This document shows positions 1-6,453 of a DNA stretch of 6,706 nt, in pieces. Both the position numbers and the translations under genes were made by a program. Numbering within the stretch: the first letter of the stretch is position 1; each line of letters opens with the position of its first letter. Source of the stretch: Desulfotignum sp. (GTDB lineage: Bacteria > Desulfobacterota > Desulfobacteria > Desulfobacterales > Desulfobacteraceae); the NCBI GenBank assembly GCA_011390235.1, contig JAABSS010000033.1, forward strand, positions 1-6,706, in the 5' to 3' direction. Under the pieces are notes generated by a model. The model was not told where the DNA came from and did not search any database. It worked only from the letters and a program-made list of their open reading frames with translations.

Positions 1-42
1 CAGTGGGCGGTATTGTCCGCCGGCAAGGCCCAATAGATTCAT
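1..42 (-). CDS. 5' end of a gene leaving the window, possibly MttB-family methyltransferase
   Basis: Minus-strand start ATG at 42-40 opens 14 codons reading MNLLGLAGGQYRPL before the left edge. A good ribosome binding site (AGAGAGG, minus-strand sense of 48-54) sits 5 nt upstream, so this is a real start. The segment with a Gly-Gly-x-Tyr-x-Pro-Leu core resembles, from memory, the N-terminus of many trimethylamine methyltransferase (MttB) superfamily proteins, which transfer methyl groups from quaternary or tertiary amines to a corrinoid protein. Fourteen residues cannot prove a family, so that assignment is a guess; existence of the gene is much surer than its identity. It lies downstream of asnB on the same strand, separated by a 229-bp gap with a decayed gene. 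Confidence 0.5.
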   Translation of the reverse strand, partial: MNLLGLAGGQYRPL

Positions 43-47
43 AATTT

Positions 48-54
48 CCTCTCT
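48..54 (-). promoter_or_regulatory. Ribosome binding site of the leftmost gene
   Basis: The minus-strand reading of this stretch is AGAGAGG, 5 nt before the ATG at 42-40. It decides the start of the truncated left-edge gene. Confidence 0.6.
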
Positions 55-65
55 ATTTTATATAT

Positions 66-262
66 TTGGTAATCAGTTATATCCCCAAATGCATGCAATC
101 AAGGGGTGTCAATCAGGATATTTTCATCATGAATAAACACGGAGGTTCCACTGCGTTCACAGGGCACCCCTTTTTGCCTGGCCTGAGAGAAGATATCGTA
201 CCGGCAATGCGGTTATGGGATAACCATGTACTTCCCCCCGATCCCGGTACTGTCAATTTCAT
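66..262 (-). pseudogene. Decayed N-terminal fragment of an MBL-fold metallo-hydrolase gene
   Basis: On the minus strand, ATG at 262-260 reads MKLTVPGSGG, the usual opening beta-strand and Gly-rich turn of metallo-beta-lactamase-fold hydrolases (typically MKLTxLGSGG). After the six-base G-run (plus-strand C-run 234-239) the homology continues one frame over, as if one G were lost: MVIP, a stop (TAA, 215-213), PHCRYDIF, then QARQKGVPCERSGTSV and FIHDENILIDTP, ending in TGA at 101-99. This matches the family pattern IPxPxCxCxxCxxARxxGxPxxRxGxSxFIxDxxxLIDTPE. Two Cys of the CxCxxC cluster appear as Tyr (codon 200-198) and Phe (191-189). Traces (LHAFGDITDY) continue to about 69. The HxHxDH metal site and the rest of the roughly 250-residue protein are absent, so no function can remain. 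It starts 9 bp after the asnB stop, with no visible ribosome binding site. Family patterns are recalled, not searched. Confidence 0.7.
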
Positions 263-271
263 ACTATTTGT

Positions 272-1873
272 CTATACAGCTTCTTTGTTTTCAGACCAGT
301 TATGTTTCCGGTCACCATCCACAGTGCCATGAACTTTTTCCCTTTCTTCGGCAAAATCAAATCCTGTCCAGATACCGATGGAATTGAGAATGGAATCCTG
401 GGGGTGATACTGCCTGAAAATTTTAAAATAATAGGCAGCTTCTTTGCTGTTGATGACTGCTTTGGGATGCTTTGCTTTGATCTCTTCAAACTCTTCATCG
501 CTCATCTGGTTTGCAAGCCGTTCCCCCAAATCTTCGCACCCGGCACCCTGGGTATACTGAACCTTGTACCGCCACAAAATCTCATCAGGCAGGTAACCGG
601 TATCCTGGAACGCTTCCCGGAGAATCCATTTTTCAATTTTTGCTCCGTGGTGCTCGCGGATTTTCAGTTCCGGTGGTATCTGCATCCCCAGCTTGATCAT
701 CTCCACATCCAGAAACGGCACCCGCAGTTCCAGACTGAAAAGCATTCCCATGCGGTCGGCCCGCTGCAGGTTGATATTGTGCAGATTTTGAATACACCGC
801 CGGGCCTCCAGATTGAGTTTATCAAACGGAAAATGCTTCATGTAGTGATATCCGGTAAACACCTCGTCCGCACCTTCACCGGTCAACACCACGGTGCAGT
901 GTTCGGCCGCTGCCTTGCAGGTGAAATAACAAGGCACGGCACATCTCACCAGAGACGGGTCATAGGTTTCCAGTTTGTTGATCACAATGGGCAATGCTTC
1001 ATAATATTCATCTTCGGTAAAAACATATTCATGATGGGTGGAGCCGATATGTTTTGCTGCAATCCGGGCGGCTTTGATATCATCACTGAGTTCTCCGTTT
1101 TGGTCTTCCATGCCCACCACATAGGTATGAAGATTCGGAATTTCATCAGCTGCAATGGCCGCAACCAGACTGCTGTCAAGCCCGCCACTGCAAAATGACC
1201 CCACCGGTATCTCAGGATCGGCCAGGAGCCGTTTTTTCACACTTCTGATAAAAGTTTCCCGTATTGCTTTTGCAGCCGACTCTTTTTGTGTCATTACATG
1301 TTCCCTTACCGGCGGCACTTTATAATACTGAACAAAGCCTTCCGCCGGGGTGTAATAATGCCCTGCGGGAAACTCATGAACCTCTTCGACACCGGCAAGG
1401 CTCATGGCCCCCAGTTCTGATGTAAAGTACAATTTTTCATCTATGTATCCATAATAAAGGGGCTTTATTCCCACAGGGTCCCGGGCCAGAAGATACCCTT
1501 CCCGGTCAAATATTGCAAAGGCAAACATGCCGTCCAGCTTTTCAACACAGGAGGGACCATGTTCCTGGTACAGGTGAAGAATGGTTTCCGTATCTGAAAG
1601 GGTTTTGAATGCATATTTGGATGTCAACTCGGACCGAAGTGCTTGAAAGTTATATATTTCACCATTGGCAATAATGCCTTTTTCCCCGTCATGTGTCAAA
1701 ATGGGCTGATGGCCGGTGGCAACATCCACAATGGACAATCGGGTATGCCCCACCGTATAGTTGTCTCCACTGTGAATTCCTCTGTCATTAGGGCCCCGGT
1801 GCACCAATGCATCCAGCATCCGGTCAATGGTTTTTTCATCCCTGACACCAAAACACCCTGCAATTCCGCACAT
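272..1873 (-). CDS. asnB: Asparagine synthetase B, glutamine-hydrolysing
   Basis: Cytoplasmic enzyme making asparagine from aspartate, ATP and glutamine. The 533-residue product has both domains. The N-terminal Ntn-type glutaminase begins MCGIAG with nucleophile Cys2, then RGP (26-28), RLSIVD (45-50), NGEIYN (70-75) and Asp94, which bind and orient glutamine. The C-terminal synthetase has the PP-loop SGGLDSS (229-235) for ATP, EGADE (333-337) and RVPFLD (384-389). Length is close to E. coli AsnB (554). An in-frame ATG lies two codons upstream (1879), but only 1 nt separates it from the AAAGGA motif, whereas 1873 has 7 nt and exposes Cys2 after Met removal, so 1873 is chosen. The gene has its own AT-rich upstream region, divergent from the flavoprotein gene. 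Nothing looks broken; the last ~25 residues are charged and not recognised as a domain. Confidence 0.96.
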   Translation of the reverse strand: MCGIAGCFGVRDEKTIDRMLDALVHRGPNDRGIHSGDNYTVGHTRLSIVDVATGHQPILTHDGEKGIIANGEIYNFQALRSELTSKYAFKTLSDTETILHLYQEHGPSCVEKLDGMFAFAIFDREGYLLARDPVGIKPLYYGYIDEKLYFTSELGAMSLAGVEEVHEFPAGHYYTPAEGFVQYYKVPPVREHVMTQKESAAKAIRETFIRSVKKRLLADPEIPVGSFCSGGLDSSLVAAIAADEIPNLHTYVVGMEDQNGELSDDIKAARIAAKHIGSTHHEYVFTEDEYYEALPIVINKLETYDPSLVRCAVPCYFTCKAAAEHCTVVLTGEGADEVFTGYHYMKHFPFDKLNLEARRCIQNLHNINLQRADRMGMLFSLELRVPFLDVEMIKLGMQIPPELKIREHHGAKIEKWILREAFQDTGYLPDEILWRYKVQYTQGAGCEDLGERLANQMSDEEFEEIKAKHPKAVINSKEAAYYFKIFRQYHPQDSILNSIGIWTGFDFAEEREKVHGTVDGDRKHNWSENKEAV

Positions 1874-1880
1874 AATCATT

Positions 1881-1886
1881 TCCTTT
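1881..1886 (-). promoter_or_regulatory. Ribosome binding site deciding the asnB start
   Basis: AAAGGA on the minus strand lies 7 nt before ATG 1873-1871 but 1 nt before ATG 1879-1877. This spacing selects the start that places the catalytic cysteine at residue 2. Confidence 0.7.
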
Positions 1887-1903
1887 CATTTGTGTATTAT
1901 GCA

Positions 1904-1931
1904 TTTAATAAAAATTAATATTTTTATTAAA
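1904..1931. repeat. Perfect 12-bp inverted repeat in the asnB upstream region
   Basis: The left arm TTTAATAAAAAT (1904-1915) and right arm ATTTTTATTAAA (1920-1931) are exact reverse complements around the 4-bp spacer TAAT. All 28 bases are A or T. It ends about 31 bp upstream of the asnB ATG and abuts the possible -10. It could be a regulator binding site, an AT-rich promoter element or an intrinsically bent segment. As RNA it would form a weak all-AU hairpin, so a terminator is less likely. Confidence 0.6.
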
Positions 1932-2091
1932 AAAATTTCATTTTAATATATTTTGAACAGAAATATTCTAATAACAAGTATTCAGAAAGTCAAGCAACTT
2001 TTGGTGATAATGATTTTTTCTTATATCCGCACACGGAGAATGTGTTATACAGTCAGGATGATGCAACCGCAAAAACATCAAAGGGGGCCGC

Positions 2092-3516
2092 ATGGCAAAT
2101 CTTTGGCATTCATCCACAGATGTGGTGATCATCGGCAGCGGTGCTGCCGGATTGTCTGCCGCCATTGAAGCCCGGCAGGCAGGTGCCTCTGTCATGGTTT
2201 TTGAAAAAATGAAAGTCACCGGAGGCAATACCCGCATCAGTGACGGCGGCCTGTCAGCACCCGGCAATTTCATACAGAAACGCCGGGGGATAACCGATTC
2301 ACCACAAATGTTTTGTGATGATATCATGCGGGCCGGGCTCGGGCTTAACCAGCCGGAACTTGTGGCATTATTTGCACAAAACGCCGCAGGGGCCATTGAC
2401 TGGACCAGACAACTGGGTGTGCGGTTTCAGGACCGCCTGGACAAATTCGGGGGGCATTCCACAGCCCGGTGCGTCACCATTGCACACAATGCCGGCCGGG
2501 ATATTACCAAAGCCCAGATCAGGCAGCTTGAACGGCTGCAGGTGCCCATACACACCCGGCATGCCATGGCAGGCCTGATAACCGATAACAACGGCACAGT
2601 GACAGGCGTTCGTATCCGATCAGATTTGCAGAAGACCCGCAGTAATACAGAACCGGACAATGCTTTTGGCAAAACAACAAATATCCGGGCACGCCGGGCG
2701 GTAGTGCTTGCCACAGGCGGATTCGGCAATGACGTTGCCTTTCGCAGCTGCCATAATCCCCGCCTGGATGAAACCATACAGACCACCAACCACAAAGGCG
2801 CCACTGCAGAAGGCCTTGTTGCCGCCCTGAAAATCCATGCCATGCCACTTCACCTTTCCTGGATACAGCTGGGACCCTGGGGCTGCGCTATGGAAAAAGG
2901 ATACGGCAAAGGCTGCCGGTTTGCCTCCTACAGTATCTTTCCGGCCGGCATTCTGGTGAACCCTGACACCGGAAACCGTATTGTCAATGAATGGGCAGAC
3001 CGCCGGACCAGAAGTGATGCCATTTTGGCCTCCAACCGTATCTGCGCCGGTATCGTGGATGCACAAGGGGCACAAAAAGACCTGGACAGCCTTTCCCATT
3101 GTCTGAAAACACAAAAAATTGAAAAATTCGATACCCTCACCCAGCTTGCCGGGGCCTGGAAAATGCCCCCTGATGCCCTGGAAAAAACCGTGGCAGACTA
3201 CAACCAGCTGGTCAGAACCGGCAAAAAAGACCGGTATGGAAAACTGCCCGACAAAAATGCCTGCTTAATAGCCTCTCCGCCCTTTTATGCCATGGGTCTG
3301 TGGCCCAAAGTGCATTACAGTCCCGGCGGGCTCAGAATCAATGCCGATGCCCGGGTGATGGATCTGAATCACCGCCCCATTGCCCGACTTTTTGCAGCAG
3401 GCGAGGTCACCGGGGGGATCCACGGCGCCGGCCGGCTGGGAGGATGTGCCCTGACCGAATGCATTGTTTTCGGCCGCATCGCCGGTCGACAGGCAGCCAT
3501 GACACCCGGGATATGA
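2092..3516 (+). CDS. FAD-dependent oxidoreductase, fumarate reductase/flavocytochrome c flavoprotein fold
   Basis: Soluble 474-residue flavoprotein of the FAD_binding_2 family. The N-terminal Rossmann motif GSGAAG (15-20) and Glu38 bind ADP-ribose; GGNTRISDGG (44-53) and ATGGFGND (207-214) are further FAD contacts; the C-terminal block AAGEVTGG (435-442) with GAGRLGG (445-451) closes the flavin site. Aligned by eye to Shewanella Fcc3, Arg304, His408 and Arg448 match catalytic Arg402, substrate-binding His504 and Arg544. His365 is replaced by Gly261 (IQLGPWG, 258-264), Glu378 by Ser279 and Arg381 by Ile282, so a fumarate substrate is unlikely. There is no signal peptide, haem-binding CxxCH or FMN domain, so its electron partner must be separate and cytoplasmic. 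The start is supported by AAGGGGG at 2081-2087. A thioesterase gene follows 81 bp downstream. Alternatives: another 2-enoate reductase or a dehydrogenase of the same fold. Confidence 0.85.
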   Translation: MANLWHSSTDVVIIGSGAAGLSAAIEARQAGASVMVFEKMKVTGGNTRISDGGLSAPGNFIQKRRGITDSPQMFCDDIMRAGLGLNQPELVALFAQNAAGAIDWTRQLGVRFQDRLDKFGGHSTARCVTIAHNAGRDITKAQIRQLERLQVPIHTRHAMAGLITDNNGTVTGVRIRSDLQKTRSNTEPDNAFGKTTNIRARRAVVLATGGFGNDVAFRSCHNPRLDETIQTTNHKGATAEGLVAALKIHAMPLHLSWIQLGPWGCAMEKGYGKGCRFASYSIFPAGILVNPDTGNRIVNEWADRRTRSDAILASNRICAGIVDAQGAQKDLDSLSHCLKTQKIEKFDTLTQLAGAWKMPPDALEKTVADYNQLVRTGKKDRYGKLPDKNACLIASPPFYAMGLWPKVHYSPGGLRINADARVMDLNHRPIARLFAAGEVTGGIHGAGRLGGCALTECIVFGRIAGRQAAMTPGI

Positions 3517-3597
3517 GATTCCTGCAACCATGAAAAAATCCGGAAGTATGCCTCTTCCATAAAACACAATAACACCTTAAAAATATAAAGGAAAACC

Positions 3598-4020
3598 ATG
3601 GCAAGAGTTAGGTTTGACCTGCCCGATACCTATTTTTTTTCAACTGAACTGGATGTAAGAATACAAAATATCAATTATGCCGGCCATGTGGGTCATGATG
3701 CCTTCATCTCTCTGTTGCATGAGGCCAGAATCCGGTTCTTCAACCACCTGGGATACGCGGAAACCGATATCGAAGGCTGCGCGATGGTCATCTCAGATAT
3801 AGCAGTGGTCTACAAGGCCCAGGCCCGGCACCGGGACCGGCTCAGGTGCGATATCGCAGTGGGAGAGTTCAATAAATACGGATGTGATATTTTTTACCGG
3901 GTTACCCATGCACAGAACCACACCCTGATCCTTGAAGCCAAAACCGGCATAGTGTTTTTCAATTACCTTGAAAACAAAGTCACCCGGATGCCCCGGGCGT
4001 TTGCCAAAGCTGTCTCATAA
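3598..4020 (+). CDS. Hotdog-fold acyl-CoA thioesterase (4HBT/YbgC-like)
   Basis: A 140-residue, single-domain hotdog protein expected to hydrolyse an acyl-CoA thioester in the cytoplasm. The signature is INYAGHVGHD (25-34) followed by LLHEARIRFF (39-48), the loop and central helix carrying the active site, then the strands VVYKAQARHRDRL (70-82) and AKTGIVFF (114-121). Length is normal for the family (about 130-150). In YbgC/4HBT enzymes a catalytic Asp sits where Asn26 falls; Glu42 on the helix is the remaining candidate carboxylate. Asn24 replaces an Asp that I recall as usual in close relatives (DINYG or DLNYG). AAAGGA (3587-3592) lies 5 nt before ATG 3598. It is likely cotranscribed with the flavoprotein gene. 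The acyl group hydrolysed cannot be told from sequence. Confidence 0.85.
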   Translation: MARVRFDLPDTYFFSTELDVRIQNINYAGHVGHDAFISLLHEARIRFFNHLGYAETDIEGCAMVISDIAVVYKAQARHRDRLRCDIAVGEFNKYGCDIFYRVTHAQNHTLILEAKTGIVFFNYLENKVTRMPRAFAKAVS

Positions 4021-4030
4021 CGGCTTTTTT
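4006..4030 (+). terminator. Short intrinsic terminator overlapping the thioesterase stop codon
   Basis: AAAGCTG (4006-4012) pairs with CGGCTTT (4021-4027) with one G-U, around an 8-nt loop that contains the TAA stop (4018-4020). The right arm runs into a stretch of six T (4025-4030). The stem is short, so efficiency may be modest. On the minus strand the following T-run is only three bases, so it is poorer for the convergent permease gene, whose stop lies at 4030-4032. Confidence 0.55.
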
Positions 4031-5523
4031 CAGGCTGCCATCCACACCACTGCCCCCACCAGCAGACAGGCGATGATACCAAGGGGGATGGTGTAGCGGA
4101 GAATGGTCCCTTCCCTGCCCACCGCCCCCACCATGGCCGTGGCCAGGGCCACCTTGAAAGGCGATGAGATGGAGCCCAGTGAACACCCCACAGCCAGGGC
4201 CCCGGCCAGCCAGACCGCAGAAGTACCCAGCAGGTCGGCGGCCTGGACCTGAAGCTGGCCGAACAGCATCAGTGATGCCACCCCGTACCCGGTCAGAAAG
4301 GTGCCCACCCAGCCCAGCAGCGGCACAAAAACAGGATAAAATCCGCCGGTGAACTGTACCAGGCCCCGGGAAATGATCCAGGGAATGTTGCGGGCCGTAT
4401 CCAGATCGCTAAACCCGGGTGCGTAACCGGTATAGGAAATCACCTGGCCCATGGCACCGAACAGGGCCATGGCGGCAAAAGCGGGCCAGCTTCTGGCCAG
4501 GCTTTGGAAGACCACCTGCTGCAGCCGGGTTCCGGAAATCCTGTGCAGGGCAGCGGTCACAAAAAACGCCAGAAAAAGATACACATAGGCGGAAAACAAC
4601 GGTCGGAACGTGATGGTGTGAACCGGGATCAAACGGACCTGGAAAATGATCCGCTCAAAGGTCAGGTCTTTTAAAACCGGAAAAATGTTCACTGAAAACA
4701 GGCAGACCACCAGGCAGACAAACGGGGCCAGATCCTTGAGAATGCCCGGGGGCATGCCCATCCGGCCGGGGCCCCCGACCACCAGCACCACGATCACCAG
4801 GACCCCGGCAAGAGCCCCGGATACAGGCAGCGCCCCCATCCAGACAATGGCCAGGCCTGAAAATCCCAGCAGCAGACCCACCCCCAGGGCGGGTATGAAG
4901 CCGCGCCGGCCGTCCGGGCTTTTTCCAAAAAACAGCGGGGCAGACAGGGCCATGATCAGCACTGCGGGAATGGAGATCCAGGCAGCTGCCAGCCCCAGGT
5001 CTCTTAAGGGAAGGCCGGTGACCAGGGACAGCACCGTGATGACGATGCCGGCCATTTCCAGGGACATGAGCCCGGCATACCCGATGATGGACAACGCCGC
5101 AGCCCCGGTGGCAGGCACCCCGGCCTGCCGCAGCATGGGGGCCACCACCGGTTCGGCAATCACCCCGGTGCCCTCCATGAAATTGCCCACCCCGAAGGTG
5201 ATGAGCAGATTCCGGCCCAGGCCGTCACCGGCGCCGCGCCTGAACCATGCCATGATCCGCTCCAGGGATCCTGCGGCCGACAGCAGTGCGGAAAACAGAA
5301 TACCGCCCAGGATCACCAGCATCAGCGGCAGGGTGGTAAGCACCCCGTCCAGGGCCGACATCATCCCCACGGACAGGGGTGTGCCAAAAAACCCCTTTGC
5401 CAGCACCAGTGCCCAGACAAACCCCCAGATGGACAGTTCCAGGGCGGATCGTCCCAAAACCACAGCCAAAACCGTTAACAGCAGTACAGGTGTCCAGCTC
5501 AGAAGAAACAAGCCCATATCCAT
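4030..5523 (-). CDS. LctP-family (lactate permease-like) carboxylate transporter
   Basis: A 497-residue, strongly hydrophobic inner-membrane protein with roughly 12-14 likely membrane segments and few charged loops. Family marks of L-lactate/glycolate permeases (LctP/GlcA, TC 2.A.14) are NFMEGTG (114-120), GWVGTFLTG (404-412) and, near the C-terminus, SSPFKVALATAMVGAVGRE (453-471) followed by RYT (476-478). It is a little shorter than E. coli LctP (551). The first signature reads EGTGVIAEPVVAP where lactate permeases, as I recall, have EGAAGFGxPVA, so a lactate substrate should not be assumed; another short carboxylate carried with protons or sodium is equally possible. GAGGAG lies 10 nt before ATG 5523. 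It is the last gene of a minus-strand run after dapF and ends 9 bp from the convergent thioesterase gene. Its GC content is visibly higher than asnB, rich in GCC, CTG and GGC codons. Confidence 0.82.
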   Translation of the reverse strand: MDMGLFLLSWTPVLLLTVLAVVLGRSALELSIWGFVWALVLAKGFFGTPLSVGMMSALDGVLTTLPLMLVILGGILFSALLSAAGSLERIMAWFRRGAGDGLGRNLLITFGVGNFMEGTGVIAEPVVAPMLRQAGVPATGAAALSIIGYAGLMSLEMAGIVITVLSLVTGLPLRDLGLAAAWISIPAVLIMALSAPLFFGKSPDGRRGFIPALGVGLLLGFSGLAIVWMGALPVSGALAGVLVIVVLVVGGPGRMGMPPGILKDLAPFVCLVVCLFSVNIFPVLKDLTFERIIFQVRLIPVHTITFRPLFSAYVYLFLAFFVTAALHRISGTRLQQVVFQSLARSWPAFAAMALFGAMGQVISYTGYAPGFSDLDTARNIPWIISRGLVQFTGGFYPVFVPLLGWVGTFLTGYGVASLMLFGQLQVQAADLLGTSAVWLAGALAVGCSLGSISSPFKVALATAMVGAVGREGTILRYTIPLGIIACLLVGAVVWMAA

Positions 5524-5533
5524 TTGCGTTCAT

Positions 5534-5539
5534 CTCCTC
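5534..5539 (-). promoter_or_regulatory. Ribosome binding site of the permease gene
   Basis: GAGGAG on the minus strand lies 10 nt before ATG 5523-5521. An out-of-frame ATG (5533-5531) directly follows the motif, too close for initiation. Confidence 0.5.
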
Positions 5540-5587
5540 TCCGATCATGTGTCACGCAGCCTTACTGCCCACCGATCAGGTCCTGGT

Positions 5588-6445
5588 TTATACCTGGATA
5601 ACGCCCTCAAACACCAGGCGGGCCGGCCCGGTTTTAAACAGGTGATTGTTTTTTTTGTCCCAGAAAATTGACAGATCCCCGCCGTCCAGAATCACGGTGG
5701 CGCGCTCCCCTGTCCGGCCGGTGAGATGGGCCGCCGTAAGGGCCGCGCAGGCACCGGTACCGCAGGCCAGGGTCATGCCGGCCCCCCGCTCCCACACCTT
5801 CATTTTCAATGTCTGGTCATCCATTACCTGGATGAACTCCACATTGGTTTTTTCCGGAAACCGGGGATGGACCTCCAGGGACCGGCCCTGTTTTTTGACA
5901 TCCACATCAGACAGGTTTTCCACAAACACTACGGCATGGGGATTTCCCACATTCACCACCGTGGCGGTCACCTGTTGTCCATCACCCATGTCTATGATCT
6001 CTTCCACAGCGGTGTCTGCATCACTGACAAAGGGAATTTTTCTGCATGCCAGAACCGGTACCCCCATATCCACCATCACTGAAGTCACCTGGTTGTGTGC
6101 ATCCACATCCACCCGGGGGATAACCGTACCTGCGGCCGTCTCCACACGGATCTGTTTTTGGGGGAGGATCTTTTTTTCATACAGGTATTTGGCAAAACAG
6201 CGCATGCCGTTGCCGCACATGCCGGCCTCAGACCCGTCTGAATTGTAAATCACAAACCGGATATCATGATCCGCGGCGGTGCGGACCAGGATAATACCAT
6301 CCCCGCCGATACCAAAATGCCGGTCACACAGTTTTTTTGCAAGCATGGGATACGGCATGGCCCCTGCAATGGCACCATCCCGGTCATCCATGACGATAAA
6401 ATCATTGCCAAGTCCTTCCATTTTTGAAAACACGATCTCTGTCAT
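5588..6445 (-). CDS. dapF: Diaminopimelate epimerase
   Basis: Cytoplasmic, cofactor-free epimerase converting LL- to meso-diaminopimelate, the step feeding both lysine synthesis and peptidoglycan. The 285-residue product has the family marks in order: MEGLGNDF (9-16), RHFGIGGDG (42-50), YNSDGSEAGMCGNG (67-80) with catalytic Cys77, NVGNPHAVVF (165-174), WERGAGMTLACGTGACA (218-234) with catalytic Cys228 and the substrate-contacting Glu219-Arg220. The position after GAG, Glu in E. coli, is Met224 here. Length is close to E. coli DapF (274). The frame stays open to a GTG at 6454, but the AAAGGG motif (6454-6459) overlaps that codon and stands 8 nt before ATG 6445, which is therefore the start. 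The gene lies between an HRDC-protein gene (56 bp upstream) and the permease gene (64 bp downstream), probably one transcript; no lysine-pathway gene adjoins it here. Confidence 0.96.
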   Translation of the reverse strand: MTEIVFSKMEGLGNDFIVMDDRDGAIAGAMPYPMLAKKLCDRHFGIGGDGIILVRTAADHDIRFVIYNSDGSEAGMCGNGMRCFAKYLYEKKILPQKQIRVETAAGTVIPRVDVDAHNQVTSVMVDMGVPVLACRKIPFVSDADTAVEEIIDMGDGQQVTATVVNVGNPHAVVFVENLSDVDVKKQGRSLEVHPRFPEKTNVEFIQVMDDQTLKMKVWERGAGMTLACGTGACAALTAAHLTGRTGERATVILDGGDLSIFWDKKNNHLFKTGPARLVFEGVIQV

Positions 6446-6453
6446 ACACACCA

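Larger units (their letters stand above)
1874..2091. promoter_or_regulatory. Divergent AT-rich control region between asnB and the flavoprotein gene
   Basis: This 218-bp gap must hold the promoters for two divergent genes. The asnB side (about 1890-1955) is almost pure A/T. A possible asnB -10 is CATAAT on the minus strand (1901-1896), without a recognisable -35 at the right distance; the inverted repeat at 1904-1931 lies where a -35 would be. For the plus-strand gene, TTGAAC (1953-1958) and TTGGTG (2001-2006) are possible -35 boxes, but the -10 matches downstream are poor. AAGGGGG at 2081-2087, 4 nt before ATG 2092, is the flavoprotein ribosome binding site. No riboswitch or small gene was recognised. 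Confidence 0.5.

Noticed and set aside
211..225. Inverted repeat GGTTAT-GGG-ATAACC
   Set aside because: It lies inside the decayed MBL-fold gene and includes its first nonsense codon, so it is more likely a chance result of decay than an operator.
66..332. Plus-strand open frame of 88 codons across the gap left of asnB
   Set aside because: The minus strand of the same stretch carries recognisable MBL-fold remnants and the asnB end; the plus-strand translation resembles nothing and lacks a ribosome binding site.
302..1198. Plus-strand open frame of 298 codons antisense to asnB
   Set aside because: It mirrors an unmistakable asnB frame, shows no family motifs and has no ribosome binding site.
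1874..1879. ATG at 1879 as asnB start
   Set aside because: It leaves only 1 nt to the ribosome binding site and would bury the catalytic cysteine behind three residues.
3542..3558. Possible hairpin GGAAG...CTTCC between the flavoprotein and thioesterase genes
   Set aside because: Only 5 bp with a 7-nt loop and no T-run; too weak to call a terminator.
3530..3562. Tiny open frame of 10 codons before the thioesterase gene
   Set aside because: No ribosome binding site, no codon-run typical of attenuator leader peptides, and no alternative hairpins nearby.
4646..5671. Long plus-strand open frame of 341 codons antisense to the permease gene
   Set aside because: Its translation is Pro/Arg/Thr/Ser-rich with no recognisable domain, it runs past the permease start into dapF, and it is explained by GC-rich codon use of the real gene on the other strand.
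5646..6248. Plus-strand open frame of 200 codons antisense to dapF
   Set aside because: It is a shadow of dapF; the composition is not protein-like and no start signal is visible.
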